This document shows positions 39,036 through 48,889 of a stretch of DNA of 64,000 nt, piece by piece (the stretch's first letter is position 1; every line of letters starts with the position of its first letter). The DNA comes from Rhodopseudomonas sp. P2A-2r. GTDB lineage: Bacteria; Pseudomonadota; Alphaproteobacteria; Rhizobiales; Xanthobacteraceae. A program made the translations under genes and the position numbers. The DNA is taken from the NCBI RefSeq assembly GCF_026015985.1, contig NZ_CP110389.1:3194001-3258000 (forward strand), read 5' to 3'. The notes beneath the pieces are model-generated. The model did no database searches, had not been told where the DNA came from, and saw nothing but the letters and a program-made list of their open reading frames with translations.

Positions 39036-39797
39036 GCGATGCGTCGCAACCGATCGTCCGGATCTCGCGGGCTGACCAAATCCTTCGGCAGCCATGTGGT
39101 GCTTGACGGCATCGACATCGACATCATGCCGCGACAGGTCGTGGTGGTGATCGGGCCCAGCGGCTCCGGCAAGAGCACGTTTTTGCGGTGCTGCAACGGC
39201 CTCGAACAGGCCGACGGCGGCACTGTCGAGATCTGCGGCCACCGTCTGGTCGACAACGGCGCCATTCTGGACGAGCGTTCGCTCAATGAATTGCGCACTG
39301 AAGTCGGCATGGTCTTCCAGTCCTTCAACCTGTTTCCGCATCTGTCGGTACTGCACAACATCACGGTCGGCATGCGGATGGTGCGCAAGACGCCCAAGGC
39401 CGCTGCCGAAGCGGCGGCGCTGGCGCTGCTCGACAAGGTCGGCCTTTCCCACAAGGCTGCTGCGATGCCCGCCAGCCTGTCGGGCGGCCAGAAGCAGCGC
39501 GTGGCCATTGCCCGGGCGCTGGCGATGGCGCCGCGCGTCATGCTGTTCGACGAGCCGACCTCGGCGCTGGACCCGGAACTGGTCGGTGAAGTTCTGCAGG
39601 TCATGAAGCTGCTGGCGAAGGAAGGCATGACCATGGTGGTGGTCACCCACGAGATGGGCTTTGCCAGGGAAGTCGCCGATGTGGTGGTGGTGATGGACGG
39701 TGGCGCGATCGTCGAGTCCGGGCCGCCGTCACAGATATTCTCCGCGCCATCCCAGCCGCGCACCCGTGCCTTCCTGCAGGCGGTCTTGTCGCGCTAG
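39032..39797 (+). pseudogene. Polar amino-acid ABC transporter, ATPase, +1 frameshift near the start
   Basis: From the ATG overlapping the permease stop, the frame reads [11 protein letters not shown] and then breaks. The true ATPase continues in the next frame: [17 protein letters not shown], Walker [11 protein letters not shown]-loop [10 protein letters not shown], signature LSGGQKQR, Walker B VMLFDEP and the switch His in VVTHEM. The gene is 766 bases, one more than a multiple of three. Removing T39065 (GGATCTCGCGG to GGATCCGCGG) gives [11 protein letters not shown] and a 254-residue protein of normal length. An internal ATG at 39039 in the second frame could start a nearly complete protein if the break is real. 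Confidence 0.9.
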
Positions 39798-39875
39798 CGC
39801 ATCGCGCGCCCCGGCGAGCCACGGTCTGCCGATGAAGCTTACCATCCCAGGTCACGCTTCAACGGATAGCCGTGA

Positions 39876-40061
39876 TCAGAACGAGTTCGCCAGCTCGATC
39901 TCGCGCTTCAGCGTATCGATCCGCCGCGCCGCTTCCTGCCGGGTCAATTGCTCCTCGAACAGTTTCGGCTGATAGGCCTCGAGCGCCAGCGTGCGCAGGG
40001 TGGTGGCCTGGCCCCTGGTCATGGGCGCTGAGATCCGGTCGGGCAGTCGATCGTAGGACAT
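39876..40061 (-). CDS. DUF3072 family small protein
   Basis: A 61-residue soluble protein (MSYDRLPDRISAPMTRGQ) with the DUF3072 signature LTRQEAARRIDTLKREIE. A strong ribosome binding site CGGAGG precedes the ATG. The family has no known function that I can cite; the charged helices suggest a small helical bundle. It is convergent with the ABC operon. Confidence 0.85.
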   Translation of the reverse strand: MSYDRLPDRISAPMTRGQATTLRTLALEAYQPKLFEEQLTRQEAARRIDTLKREIELANSF

Positions 40062-40146
40062 CGCAACCTCCGAAATTTGAATTTCTGACTTGCATTTACG
40101 TTCTCTATTTGTTCTTTATTGGCCTTCACGTCAAGGGGGACTCGCC

Positions 40147-40404
40147 ATGGACAACAGGCTGAACGAAATCCGCCGGAAAATCAGGGTTCTGCGGGCTGAC
40201 ATGCTGGAGCTTGAGGATCGAATCCGCGGCCAGGTCGACCGCGGCGAGGACTGTTCGGAGGCCTCGCTCGTGCTGATGGGGATGCGCCGCAACCTGATCG
40301 GCCTGATCCGCATCAGGGACGCCATGGGCGGGGCCGAGCTGTGTCCCGACGTCCGGCTGAAACAGATCAACCGCTACATCGGCGGCAAGACGGTGCAGCG
40401 CTGA
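40147..40404 (+). CDS. Small helical protein, unknown function
   Basis: An 85-residue, highly charged protein starting MDNRLNEIRRKIRVLRADML with heptad-like spacing through LELEDRIRGQV and a second helical part (SLVLMGMRRNLIGLIRIRDA). AAGGGGGA precedes the ATG. It is divergent from the DUF3072 gene with 85 bases between. I recognise no family. Confidence 0.75.
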   Translation: MDNRLNEIRRKIRVLRADMLELEDRIRGQVDRGEDCSEASLVLMGMRRNLIGLIRIRDAMGGAELCPDVRLKQINRYIGGKTVQR

Positions 40405-40515
40405 TCGGGCGAAGGCGTTAAAACCGGTTCGATCGCGATTTGCGTGCGTTTGCAACGGGGTGTGGCAGGAGGTGCCACAGCGCTGCGGTCGCCACGGTTT
40501 CGCCGCCGGTTTGCC

Positions 40516-41772
40516 TCAACGACTCCGCAACGCCGCGGCGGGCTCGCCGACCATGTCCGGCTGGCGTTCCAGCGCCACCGCGGGCGAGGTCAGGATCACC
40601 ATCGCCTGCCAGCCGAAGATCGCCACCGCCAGGTACAGACAGAACTCCGCGCCGTAGAGGCCGCCGACCACCGCGGCGATCCCTGTGCCGATCGGCCGCG
40701 CGCCATAGCTCAGGATGTTGATGGCCGAGACCCGGCCGAGCAAGCTCGGCGGCGTCACCGACTGCCGCAGCGTCGTGGTCGAAATCACCCACAGGATCGG
40801 CCCTACGCCGAGCAGGAAGAAGCTCAGCGCGGCCAGCCACGGCCATGGCCACCACACCGTCAGCGCCATCACCAGCGAGGCGACGAAGCCGGTGACCGGT
40901 CCCAGCGCGATCACCGTGCCGAACGGCAACCGGCGCATCACCCGCGTTGCCAGCAGGGCGCCGACCACCATGCCGCCGCCATACATCGCCAACACCGCGC
41001 CCACGCCCGTTGCGCTTAGATGAAGATGCCTGATGGCATAGGGCACGAACACCGCGATGATCATGAACGCCGCCGCGCCGAAGATCAGCTGCGTGACGAA
41101 GACCGGCTTCAGCAGCGGATGCTGAAACACGAATTGCAGCCCGAGCTTGATGTCATGCACAGGATGTCGTCGCACGACCTGCGTGCGCGGGGGTTCATGA
41201 ATGCCGGCCAGCAGCACCACGGCGATGGTCGACAAGGCGACCGCAAATCCGAATGCCGCCGCCGCGCCGAGCCATCCCACCAGCATGCCGCCCAGCGCCG
41301 GTCCGCTGGCAAAGGCGATGGTGCGCGCCAGTTCGATCCGCGTGTTGGCAGCAGGCAGCAGCGCCGGCGGCACCAGCGACGGCACCAGCGAGGGCGCCGC
41401 GACGCTGTAGACCACGGTGCCGCACACCGCGATGAAGCACAGCAACGCCAGCGATGAAAGCGTCAGCCCGCCGATCCAGATCAGCACGAGGATGCCCAGC
41501 AGCGCCACCGCGCGCAGCGCTTCTGCGCCCGCCATCAAGGCGCGCCGCGACCAACGATCGGCCAGCAGCCCGGCCGGAATCGCGAACAACACGAAGGGCA
41601 GGGTCAACGCGGTCTGCAGCAGTCCGGTCTGGCCTTCGCCGACACCGAGCAGCAGCACCGCCACGATCGGCGCCGCGGCAAGCGCGATCTGCTCCGCCGA
41701 CTGGGCGGCAAGGTTGGACCAGGCGAGGCGGTTGAAGGTGTCAGGCAGCTGCTCGGCGTCGATGGCAGTCAT
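40516..41772 (-). CDS. MFS exporter (MFS_3 / enterobactin-exporter-like)
   Basis: A 418-residue transporter with about twelve hydrophobic segments. Recognisable MFS features are the helix 2-3 loop (AGLLADRWSRRALMAG) and the mid-protein HDIKLGLQFVFQHPLLK typical of this branch, related to EntS-like exporters. The start MTAIDAEQLPDT is supported by GAGGA seven bases upstream; the frame remains open further upstream, overlapping the mntH control region. It is divergent from mntH across 194 bases. Substrate unknown. Confidence 0.88.
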   Translation of the reverse strand: MTAIDAEQLPDTFNRLAWSNLAAQSAEQIALAAAPIVAVLLLGVGEGQTGLLQTALTLPFVLFAIPAGLLADRWSRRALMAGAEALRAVALLGILVLIWIGGLTLSSLALLCFIAVCGTVVYSVAAPSLVPSLVPPALLPAANTRIELARTIAFASGPALGGMLVGWLGAAAAFGFAVALSTIAVVLLAGIHEPPRTQVVRRHPVHDIKLGLQFVFQHPLLKPVFVTQLIFGAAAFMIIAVFVPYAIRHLHLSATGVGAVLAMYGGGMVVGALLATRVMRRLPFGTVIALGPVTGFVASLVMALTVWWPWPWLAALSFFLLGVGPILWVISTTTLRQSVTPPSLLGRVSAINILSYGARPIGTGIAAVVGGLYGAEFCLYLAVAIFGWQAMVILTSPAVALERQPDMVGEPAAALRSR

Positions 41773-41920
41773 GGATGAGTCCTCGAAGGTTGCTCGGCAC
41801 CATCGTCCTGGACCTGATGGCGGGCCACCCGCTTTCCGAATGCGGGCCCGCGCTCCCGCCCCCGGGCGTGGCAATCGGGGCGGCCGCTCGTGCCAGCTTC
41901 TTTGCGCATGCCAGATGCAC

Positions 41921-41937
41921 TTGCAAATGAGTTGCAA
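41921..41937 (+). promoter_or_regulatory. Candidate Mur/Fur operator upstream of mntH
   Basis: TTGCAAATGAGTTGCAA is two TTGCAA blocks separated by five bases, 29 bases before the mntH start. Alphaproteobacterial Mur (Mn-responsive Fur homologue) sites are of this TGCAA...TTGCA type, and mntH is the classic Mur target in Bradyrhizobium. The match is by eye. Confidence 0.5.
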
Positions 41938-41966
41938 TAAAGGGAATTTTCCGCCATGTTTTGAAG

Positions 41967-43355
41967 ATGGATGCAAAATCACCGAGTTCCGCCACCGAAC
42001 CGTTGTCCGTCGCCCTGACAGAAGCCGTGGTCGGCAGCCCCGGCGGCTGGCGCAGCGAGCGCGGCGATCCCTCGCTGCTCGGCATGTTCGGCTCGATCCG
42101 CACCATCAAGAACGGCTCGTTCTGGCGCAAGCTGCTGGCGTTTCTTGGGCCGGGCTACCTGGTCGCGGTCGGCTACATGGATCCCGGCAACTGGGCGACC
42201 TCGCTGGCCGGCGGTTCGAAGTTCGGCTACGCGCTGCTGACCGTGGCGCTGCTGTCGAACCTGATGGCCATCGTACTGCAGTCGCTGTGTTCGCGGCTCG
42301 GCGTCGGCGCCGGACGCGACCTGGCGCAGGCCTGCCGCGACGCCTATCCGCGCGCGGTGTCGTGGGCGCTCTGGCTGTCGGCGGAGATTGCGATCACCGC
42401 AACCGACCTTGCCGAGGTGATCGGCACCGCCATCGGACTCAACCTTCTGTTCGGCATTCCGCTCGAGATTGGCGTCATCATCACCGCCGCCGATGTGTTC
42501 CTGATCCTGGCACTGCAGGCGTTCGGCTTTCGCTGGATCGAGGCCTTCGTGGTTACCTTGCTCGGCGTCATCGCGGCCTGTTTCGCCGTGCAGATCGCCA
42601 TGGCCGATCCGAACTGGGGCGAAGTGATCCGCGGCTTTGCGCCGACCACCGAGATTTTCCACAACCGCGAGATGCTGTATCTGGCGCTCGGGATTCTGGG
42701 CGCGACGGTGATGCCGCATAATCTCTATCTGCATTCCGGCCTGGTGCAGACCCGCGGCTATGGCGACAGCGTTCCCGAGAAAAAGGAAGCGATTAAGCTT
42801 TCGACAATCGATTCCACCATTGCGCTGTGCCTGGCTTTGACCATCAACGCCTCGATCCTGATCCTCGCCGCGGCGACCTTCCACAAGACCGGCCAGCACG
42901 ACGTTGCCGAACTCGACCAGGCGCATGCCTTCCTGGCGCCGCTGCTCGGCTCGTCGCTGGCGCCGACGCTGTTCGCCATTGCGCTGCTGTGCTGCGGGTT
43001 GAACTCGACCATCACCGCGACGCTGGCCGGCCAGATCGTCATGGAGGGCTTTATCAATCTGCGCGTCGCGCCGTGGCTGCGCCGCATGATCACGCGAATG
43101 ATCGCGATCGTGCCGGCGGTGATTGTCACGCTGTGGTACGGCGAGAAGGCCACCGGGCAATTGCTGATCCTCAGTCAGGTGGTGCTGAGCCTGCAACTGC
43201 CGTTCGCCGTGGTGCCGCTGGTGCTGTTCACCGCGAGCAAAAGCAAGATGGGTCCCTTCGTCGCGCCGCGCTGGATCACGGCTCTGGCAGCACTCACTGC
43301 GGCCATCATCATCGCGCTGAACATCAAGCTGGTGGTGGATTTCGTGACGGGCTAG
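41967..43355 (+). CDS. mntH: Nramp-type manganese transporter MntH
   Basis: A proton-coupled Mn(II)/Fe(II) importer of about 462 residues with eleven hydrophobic segments. The metal-site motifs are intact: DPGN in [10 protein letters not shown] and MPHN in [14 protein letters not shown]. An N-terminal cytoplasmic stretch of about 50 residues precedes the first helix. The ATG at 41967 is preferred to a TTG two codons upstream. Expected to be repressed by Mn through Mur at the site listed above. It stands alone, divergent from the MFS exporter. Confidence 0.95.
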   Translation: MDAKSPSSATEPLSVALTEAVVGSPGGWRSERGDPSLLGMFGSIRTIKNGSFWRKLLAFLGPGYLVAVGYMDPGNWATSLAGGSKFGYALLTVALLSNLMAIVLQSLCSRLGVGAGRDLAQACRDAYPRAVSWALWLSAEIAITATDLAEVIGTAIGLNLLFGIPLEIGVIITAADVFLILALQAFGFRWIEAFVVTLLGVIAACFAVQIAMADPNWGEVIRGFAPTTEIFHNREMLYLALGILGATVMPHNLYLHSGLVQTRGYGDSVPEKKEAIKLSTIDSTIALCLALTINASILILAAATFHKTGQHDVAELDQAHAFLAPLLGSSLAPTLFAIALLCCGLNSTITATLAGQIVMEGFINLRVAPWLRRMITRMIAIVPAVIVTLWYGEKATGQLLILSQVVLSLQLPFAVVPLVLFTASKSKMGPFVAPRWITALAALTAAIIIALNIKLVVDFVTG

Positions 43356-43359
43356 GGCC

Positions 43360-43445
43360 GTAGGGTGGCTTAGCGCGTAGCCCGCCGCCCATCGTCGGTC
43401 GCCAGATGGTGGGTTACGGCGCAAGGGCGCCTAACCCACCCTACG
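43360..43445. repeat. GTAGGGTGG inverted repeat, variant
   Basis: GTAGGGTGGCTTAGCG at one end and CGCCTAACCCACCCTACG at the other are imperfect inverted copies around 86 bases. It is a shorter relative of the elements at 17947 and 30698, lying between convergent mntH and bpt. Confidence 0.75.
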
Positions 43446-43447
43446 GA

Positions 43448-44221
43448 TCAATCTTGCGGCTCGCTCACGCTGTCGCCGGCGTCGATGCGTAGCCATCCGG
43501 AGGGCGCCAGGCGCTGCTGCGGCAGATAGCGGCCCTTGTAGTCCATCTTCTTGGAGCCTTCGATCCAGTAGCCCAGATACACATAGGGCAGGCCGAGACG
43601 GCGGGCGCGGGCGATGTGGTCGAGGATCATGAAGGTGCCGAGCGAACGGCTCTCTTCGGCAGGCTCGAAGAACGAATAGACCATCGATAGCCCGTCGCCG
43701 AGCACATCGGTCAGCGCCACCGCGATCAGGTCCTCGCCGCGGCCGGTGATGCCGCTGTCCGGGCCGCGCCGGCGATACTCGATGATGCGGGTCTCGACAT
43801 GGCTGTCCTCCACCATCATGGCGTAGTCCAGCACGGTCATGTCGGCCATGCCGCCGTGACGATGGCGCTGGTCGAGATAGGCGCGAAACACCGAATACTG
43901 TTCCGATGTCGGCACCGCGTTGCGCTGCTCGCCGATGATGTCGGCGTTGCGCGCCATCACCTTCTTAAAGTTGCGCGACAGGCGGAATTCGTTGGCGATG
44001 ACGCGCACGGAGACGCAGGCACGGCACTGGTCGCAGGCCGGGCGGTAGGCGATCGACTGGCTGCGCCGGAAGCCGCCATGGGTCAGGAGGTCGTTGAGGT
44101 CGCCGGCCTTTTCGCCGACCAGATGGGTGAACACCTTGCGCTCGTGCCGTCCCGGCAGATAGGGGCAGGGCGACGGCGCCGTCAGGTAGAATTGCGGAGT
44201 GTCGCGCGAGTGCTGGGTCAC
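43448..44221 (-). CDS. bpt: Aspartate/glutamate leucyltransferase (Bpt)
   Basis: Adds leucine to N-terminal Asp or Glu of proteins, marking them for ClpAP through the N-degron pathway. The 257-residue protein has the cysteine motif [12 protein letters not shown] and the late [18 protein letters not shown] typical of bacterial Bpt. The start is a GTG at 44219-44221. It is followed upstream by the RDD gene on the same strand, 76 bases away. Confidence 0.95.
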   Translation of the reverse strand: MTQHSRDTPQFYLTAPSPCPYLPGRHERKVFTHLVGEKAGDLNDLLTHGGFRRSQSIAYRPACDQCRACVSVRVIANEFRLSRNFKKVMARNADIIGEQRNAVPTSEQYSVFRAYLDQRHRHGGMADMTVLDYAMMVEDSHVETRIIEYRRRGPDSGITGRGEDLIAVALTDVLGDGLSMVYSFFEPAEESRSLGTFMILDHIARARRLGLPYVYLGYWIEGSKKMDYKGRYLPQQRLAPSGWLRIDAGDSVSEPQD

Positions 44222-44297
44222 GGGGTGCGTCAGTCTCCGAAGCAGTTCACGCCAGCATTGCGCTGCGGCGCCCGATCGTCAATCCGTGTCCGCACGG

Positions 44298-44861
44298 TCA
44301 ATAGCTCCGGCCGGCGGGTTGCGCCATCCGGGGCTGAGCCGCGCGGTTGATCACCACGGTTCCCAGCACCAGGTCGTGCAGCAGCTGGCGGCGGCCGTTG
44401 AGCAGGCCGACGATCAGCACCAGCGGGGTCAGGAACGACACCGAGGCCCAGAACAGCACGGCGTGGGCGCAGCCCAGCACGAAATAGCTGGGCGTGCCGG
44501 AAAAGGTCCGCATTTGCAGGTCCATCATCCGCATGCCGACGGTGGCCGAATGCGGCCCGCCGAGCGACATGCCGTAATACAGGATCGGCCAGATCACCGT
44601 GGCCGGCGAGACCAGCCAGAACAGTCCCCAGCCGAGCCCGAGGGTGACGAGGCCGAATACCGCGATGAAGATCACAGCGAGAATCACCGGGATCGAGATC
44701 ACCACGAGGTCGATCAGGAAGGCGAACACGCGCCGCGTCAGCACGCCGCGAAACAGTTCGGGCTGCCGCCATGGATCGAAGGCCGGCGGCTGCGCCGGAC
44801 CGCCGCTGCGCCAGGTCGTGCCGGTGGTCGAACCGGTATATCCCGAACCGTTGTCAGACAT
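44298..44861 (-). CDS. RDD family membrane protein
   Basis: A 187-residue protein with a Gly/Ser/Thr-rich N-terminus (MSDNGSGYTGSTTG), then an RDD domain: RRVFAFLIDLVVISIPVIL and two further hydrophobic pairs, ending NRAAQPRMAQPAGRSY. GAGGGG seven bases before MSDNG fixes the start. RDD proteins are integral membrane proteins, some acting in ion transport, but no role can be assigned here. It may be co-transcribed with bpt. Confidence 0.88.
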   Translation of the reverse strand: MSDNGSGYTGSTTGTTWRSGGPAQPPAFDPWRQPELFRGVLTRRVFAFLIDLVVISIPVILAVIFIAVFGLVTLGLGWGLFWLVSPATVIWPILYYGMSLGGPHSATVGMRMMDLQMRTFSGTPSYFVLGCAHAVLFWASVSFLTPLVLIVGLLNGRRQLLHDLVLGTVVINRAAQPRMAQPAGRSY

Positions 44862-45197
44862 GACATATCCCCTCGACTGCATCGTCTCCGTTGCAGCACA
44901 TGGATATCACCGAACGCGAGCGCAAGACTCCGGAATCGTTACAGAGTGGATAGGGGCTTCTTCCCTCTCCCCCAAGCAGCGCAGCTGCGCAGGCGGGAGA
45001 GGGTGGACGCGCGTCAGCGCGGCCGGGAGAGGGGCTTTGGGAGTTCGCGGCGTTCCCTCTCCCGCCTTCGCTTCGCCATAGCCGATGCTATGCATCGGCG
45101 TCGATCTTAGAAGGGCGGCCGAAGGCCGCCTACGCACCCTCTCCCGCTGCGCAAAGCTTCGCTTTGCTGGGGGAGAGGGAAGCAAGCGGACTACCGC
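44862..45197. repeat. Repeat-filled gap between the RDD gene and hemB
   Basis: No gene is visible in these 336 bases. From about 44962 to 45181 they consist of CCCTCTCCC-type units in both orientations: CCCTCTCCCCCAAGCAGC, GGCGGGAGAGGGTGG, CCCTCTCCCGCCTTCG, CACCCTCTCCCGCTGCG and CTGGGGGAGAGGG, making several overlapping hairpins. Single related units occur at about 37464-37492 and 51819-51844. Confidence 0.8.
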
Positions 45198-46253
<1,056 letters not shown>

Positions 46254-46429
46254 TTACCGTCTCTCCCGAAGCCTGAGCAGATTTGACCCTTTCTAAGTCT
46301 AGCACCCCCGCACTGTTTCGTCACCGCGGAGCTGAGGGCCTCGGCGATTGATTTTGCGGGCCCAAAGGCCCAAGAAAGCCCTCATGAATCAACTTCGACC
46401 CCGGTTCCACACCATGAGATCCGACCCGC

Positions 46430-46891
46430 ATGTCTGAGATCGCGCCGCGTGAGTCGTCGCGGGACAACGCCATGTCGGTGGCTGCGATCTCGTCGGAACG
46501 GGAAAGGTCGGACGACAGCGTCTGGACCCGGCGGCTGGTGCTGTTCCTGCGCGTGATGGCGGTGCTGTCCATGGCCAAGGGACTCTATCACTGGGCCCAG
46601 GTCACCGGTTTCGTCGGCACCGAAGACGAGGCGTTCGAGAATCAGGCGATGGCCTGGCAGACCGCCACGGTCTATTTCGCCGTCATCGAACTGGTGGCCG
46701 CCGTCGGCCTGTGGCTCGCCACGCCGTGGGGCGCGGTGGTCTGGCTCACCGCCGTGGTGTCGATGGCGGTGATCGAGCTGATGTTTCCCGTCATCTATGG
46801 CGGCAACCTGATCCTGGTCGGCGGCGAGGGCGTGCTGCTGGCCGCCTATCTGGCGCTGGCCTGGATGGCGGCGCGGGAACGGCCGCCATAG
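46430..46891 (+). CDS. DUF6163-like membrane protein
   Basis: A 153-residue protein with a polar N-terminus (MSEIAPRESSRDN) and four hydrophobic segments (RLVLFLRVMAVLSMAKGLYHWA, VYFAVIELVAAVGLWLA, VVWLTAVVSMAVIELMFPVI, VLLAAYLALAWMAA). It resembles the small four-helix proteins named DUF6163 in rhizobia. Function unknown. It is divergent from hemB and followed by an inverted repeat that could terminate it. Confidence 0.8.
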   Translation: MSEIAPRESSRDNAMSVAAISSERERSDDSVWTRRLVLFLRVMAVLSMAKGLYHWAQVTGFVGTEDEAFENQAMAWQTATVYFAVIELVAAVGLWLATPWGAVVWLTAVVSMAVIELMFPVIYGGNLILVGGEGVLLAAYLALAWMAARERPP

Positions 46892-46931
46892 CGCCGCGCC
46901 GTCGCAGCAAATTCGCCACCGCAAAAATTCC

Positions 46932-46963
46932 AACGCCACGCATCGGATCGATCGCGTGGCGTT
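46932..46963. terminator. Terminator-like stem after the DUF6163 gene
   Basis: AACGCCACGC / GCGTGGCGTT form a perfect 10-bp stem with a 12-base loop. AT-rich sequence with T runs follows on both strands (AAAATTTTCGGATTTTTT on plus, GGAATTTTTG on minus), so it could act in either direction. Confidence 0.6.
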
Positions 46964-47044
46964 TGCATAAAATTTTCGGATTTTTTCGTGCGTTCCGGCG
47001 GTAACCTTTGAGTCACCCTAACGCCGCGGTCATCTGTGTTACGC

Positions 47045-47162
47045 GAACGTTTCGAATTTGAACGATGCTGTTTCCTTATGCGACACGTGTGCCAGACGAA
47101 GCGTGAACATCGCTTTCGCATCGTCAACGAAACGTTCAAAAAGCCCTTTATTCGCGGGCTTA
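47045..47162. ncRNA. Possible structured RNA upstream of ldtR
   Basis: GAACGTTTCG (47045-47054) is an exact inverted copy of CGAAACGTTC (47128-47137). Nested inside, ACGATGC (47062-47068) pairs with GCATCGT (47118-47124), and AAGCG pairs with CGCTT (47099-47115). Next comes AAGCCC-N9-GGGCTT, which on the minus strand ends in TTTTT and looks like a terminator. The nesting suggests a folded RNA, strand uncertain, but no known family is recognised and protein-binding sites could give the same symmetry. Confidence 0.35.
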
Positions 47163-47178
47163 ATGTGCGATTCACTGT

Positions 47179-47238
47179 CTTAAATTCATGATCTCTTTAT
47201 TGTCTTATTTAAGCGGTTCTTCAATCGCGCCTCTTAAG
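47179..47238. promoter_or_regulatory. CTTAAAT inverted repeats before ldtR
   Basis: CTTAAAT (47179-47185) and ATTTAAG (47207-47213) are exact inverted copies with a 21-base spacer, and CTTAAG occurs again at 47233-47238. All lie 70-130 bases before the ldtR start, where an autoregulatory MarR-type operator would be expected. Confidence 0.4.
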
Positions 47239-47307
47239 TTGGGCCTATCAGACGAGACACAAGTTTCGTCGAAATAAGTCGATAAAAACGACAACAGGGG
47301 TTGTGTC

Positions 47308-47823
47308 ATGATGAAAGCCGCCGCATCGGCCGTGGAAACCGTCGAACGTGCACCAGGTCAAGCACCGGTGCAGCCGCTCTACCTGGAAGCTCTTACGCTG
47401 GTTGAGCGGCTGCATCGCCGCCTGCTCGACGTCATCAAGGACGAGTTCGACCGTCGCGGTCGCGCTGATATCAATTCGGTCCAGGCGCTGTTGCTGTACA
47501 ACATCGGCGACAAGGAACTGACCGCCGGCGAGCTGCGCACCCGCGGCTACTATCTCGGCTCCAACGTCTCCTACAATCTGAAGAAGCTCGTCGAGCTCGG
47601 CTTCCTCGATCATCAGCGCTCGCGCGTCGATCGCCGCTCGGTGCGCATCCGCCTCACCGCGCAGGGCCAGGAGATCCGCCACATCGTCGACGCGCTGTAT
47701 CAGAAGCACGTCAAGACGGTGGAGCAGGTCGGCGGCATCTCCAACGAGGAGTTCGCCACCCTCAACAAGTCGCTGCACCGCCTCGAGCGTTTCTGGACCG
47801 ACCAGATCCTGTATCGTCTTTGA
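47308..47823 (+). CDS. ldtR: MarR-type winged-helix regulator, LdtR-like
   Basis: A 171-residue regulator. An N-terminal helix (LYLEALTLVERLHRRLLDVI) forms the dimer interface. The winged helix includes LRTRGYYLGSNVSYNLKKLVELGF, with the basic wing HQRSRVDRRSVRIRLT. This matches LdtR of Rhizobiales, known from Liberibacter as a regulator of an L,D-transpeptidase gene and stress tolerance. The ATG at 47308 follows AGGGG; a second ATG is adjacent. A terminator at 47975 probably ends the transcript. Inverted repeats upstream may be its own operator. Confidence 0.88.
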   Translation: MMKAAASAVETVERAPGQAPVQPLYLEALTLVERLHRRLLDVIKDEFDRRGRADINSVQALLLYNIGDKELTAGELRTRGYYLGSNVSYNLKKLVELGFLDHQRSRVDRRSVRIRLTAQGQEIRHIVDALYQKHVKTVEQVGGISNEEFATLNKSLHRLERFWTDQILYRL

Positions 47824-48134
47824 GACCTTCAGAAGGGTGACGCCAAGGCGCGTCGGCGGGGAATGCACCCTCGCCAGATGTCCCGGCCAACAAGGCCGGT
47901 CACGCGTCACCCTGATCGCCTTGCCGCACGCTTCAAGTCAGCTTCCAGGAAAAACCGGATTGCCCTCCGGTCAGATCGGTCTTCCCGCAAGGGAGGGCCG
48001 ATTTGTTTTGACGGTATGTCGATCGAGACGCTGGCGAAGCGTCGCGATCAGGAGAACTCATCATCCGGTTGGCGCGGCGCGCGATTGAACTAAAACATCG
48101 GCAAAACCGACCCAGAGATTTGGGAGCCGATTGG
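47824..48134. other. Gap between ldtR and the 48135 gene
   Basis: These 311 bases carry the ldtR terminator (47975-48008) and no other supportable feature. GGGAG eight bases before 48135 serves the next gene. Confidence 0.5.
47975..48008 (+). terminator. Rho-independent terminator after ldtR
   Basis: ATCGGTCTTCCC and GGGAGGGCCGAT pair over 12 positions (two G-U) with a GCAA tetraloop, followed by TTGTTTT. It lies about 150 bases after the ldtR stop. Confidence 0.75.
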
Positions 48135-48503
48135 ATGGGGCGATTTCTTGTTTTCACGGTGCTCTTTCCTCCGCTCGCTCTTCTAGTTTTTATTGCCCCT
48201 GACGCGATGTCGACCCGCGACCTCATGGAAGTGGGGATGCTGATCTGGATGTTGGCGTGGGCGTACACGGTTGCAGTGGTGCCCGCCTGGTTGACGGCGG
48301 CAATCGACTGGGCATTTTCGGCAGGGCCGCTATATCTCCGCCTTGTTGCGACCATGGGGGTAGCCGCCATCCTGACCATCCTGTCCGCGCGCTACGGCTT
48401 CGGCCAAAAAGGCGAGTACGTGAACTTCGGGCTGATGGGGGCAATTCCAGCAGCACTGTGCTCGTGGCTGCCAGATCAAGTGACGCGAAGCGTAAAGGCG
48501 TGA
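48135..48503 (+). CDS. Four-helix membrane protein, unknown function
   Basis: A 122-residue protein with four hydrophobic segments (FLVFTVLFPPLALLVFIAP, VGMLIWMLAWAYTVAVVPAW, a third near LYLRLVATMGVAAIL, and NFGLMGAIPAALCSWL). The start MGRFLVF is chosen for GGGAG eight bases upstream. I recognise no family. Confidence 0.65.
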   Translation: MGRFLVFTVLFPPLALLVFIAPDAMSTRDLMEVGMLIWMLAWAYTVAVVPAWLTAAIDWAFSAGPLYLRLVATMGVAAILTILSARYGFGQKGEYVNFGLMGAIPAALCSWLPDQVTRSVKA

Positions 48504-48644
48504 GCGACACCGTTTTCCGGCACCCAGCCAACGCCCCGATGTTTGGAGCGTGGCAATTTCGGCCCCCGTCGCGCCGAAACGGGTTTCCCCCATGGAACAT
48601 TTTTGCGGCTGCGCGCTTGTTGTTCCAACCAAGGGGATCAAGCC

Positions 48645-48872
48645 ATGTTGGTCGAACGCGGGTTGCAGGTCAGGAATGTCGAGGCGGTCGGCGATGCCTA
48701 TGCCATCGCCGCAAACTATCTGCGCAAGACGGGCGCCATGCCCGACAATCATGTGACCAACAATGTGCTGCTGCAGATCATCGTCGAGCTGTTCCAGCGC
48801 GGCGACAGCAACAAGATTCGGCTGGCTAACAAGGCCATTGCCAGATTTGAAGCTGCCCTGATCGTCATCTGA
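48645..48872 (+). CDS. Small soluble protein, unknown (pair, first)
   Basis: A 75-residue helical protein, MLVERGLQVRNVEAVGDAYA to KAIARFEAALIVI. AAGGGG eight bases before the ATG supports the start. No family recognised. Its stop touches the ATG at 48872 of the following frame, so the two small genes are probably co-transcribed. Confidence 0.65.
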   Translation: MLVERGLQVRNVEAVGDAYAIAANYLRKTGAMPDNHVTNNVLLQIIVELFQRGDSNKIRLANKAIARFEAALIVI

Positions 48873-48889
48873 TGTCGCGAGAGGATTCC

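Larger units (their letters stand above)
46892..47307. other. Structured 416-base gap upstream of ldtR
   Basis: No protein gene is visible. The gap holds a terminator-like stem (46932-46963), a nested set of inverted repeats (47045-47162), and CTTAA-containing repeats close to ldtR (47179-47238), each listed separately. The region is markedly AT-rich compared with the genome average. Confidence 0.6.

Noticed and set aside
46285..46305. Irr-type ICE site before hemB
   Set aside because: Only one half (TTCTAAG) is visible and the partner half is missing, so a regulatory call is not justified.
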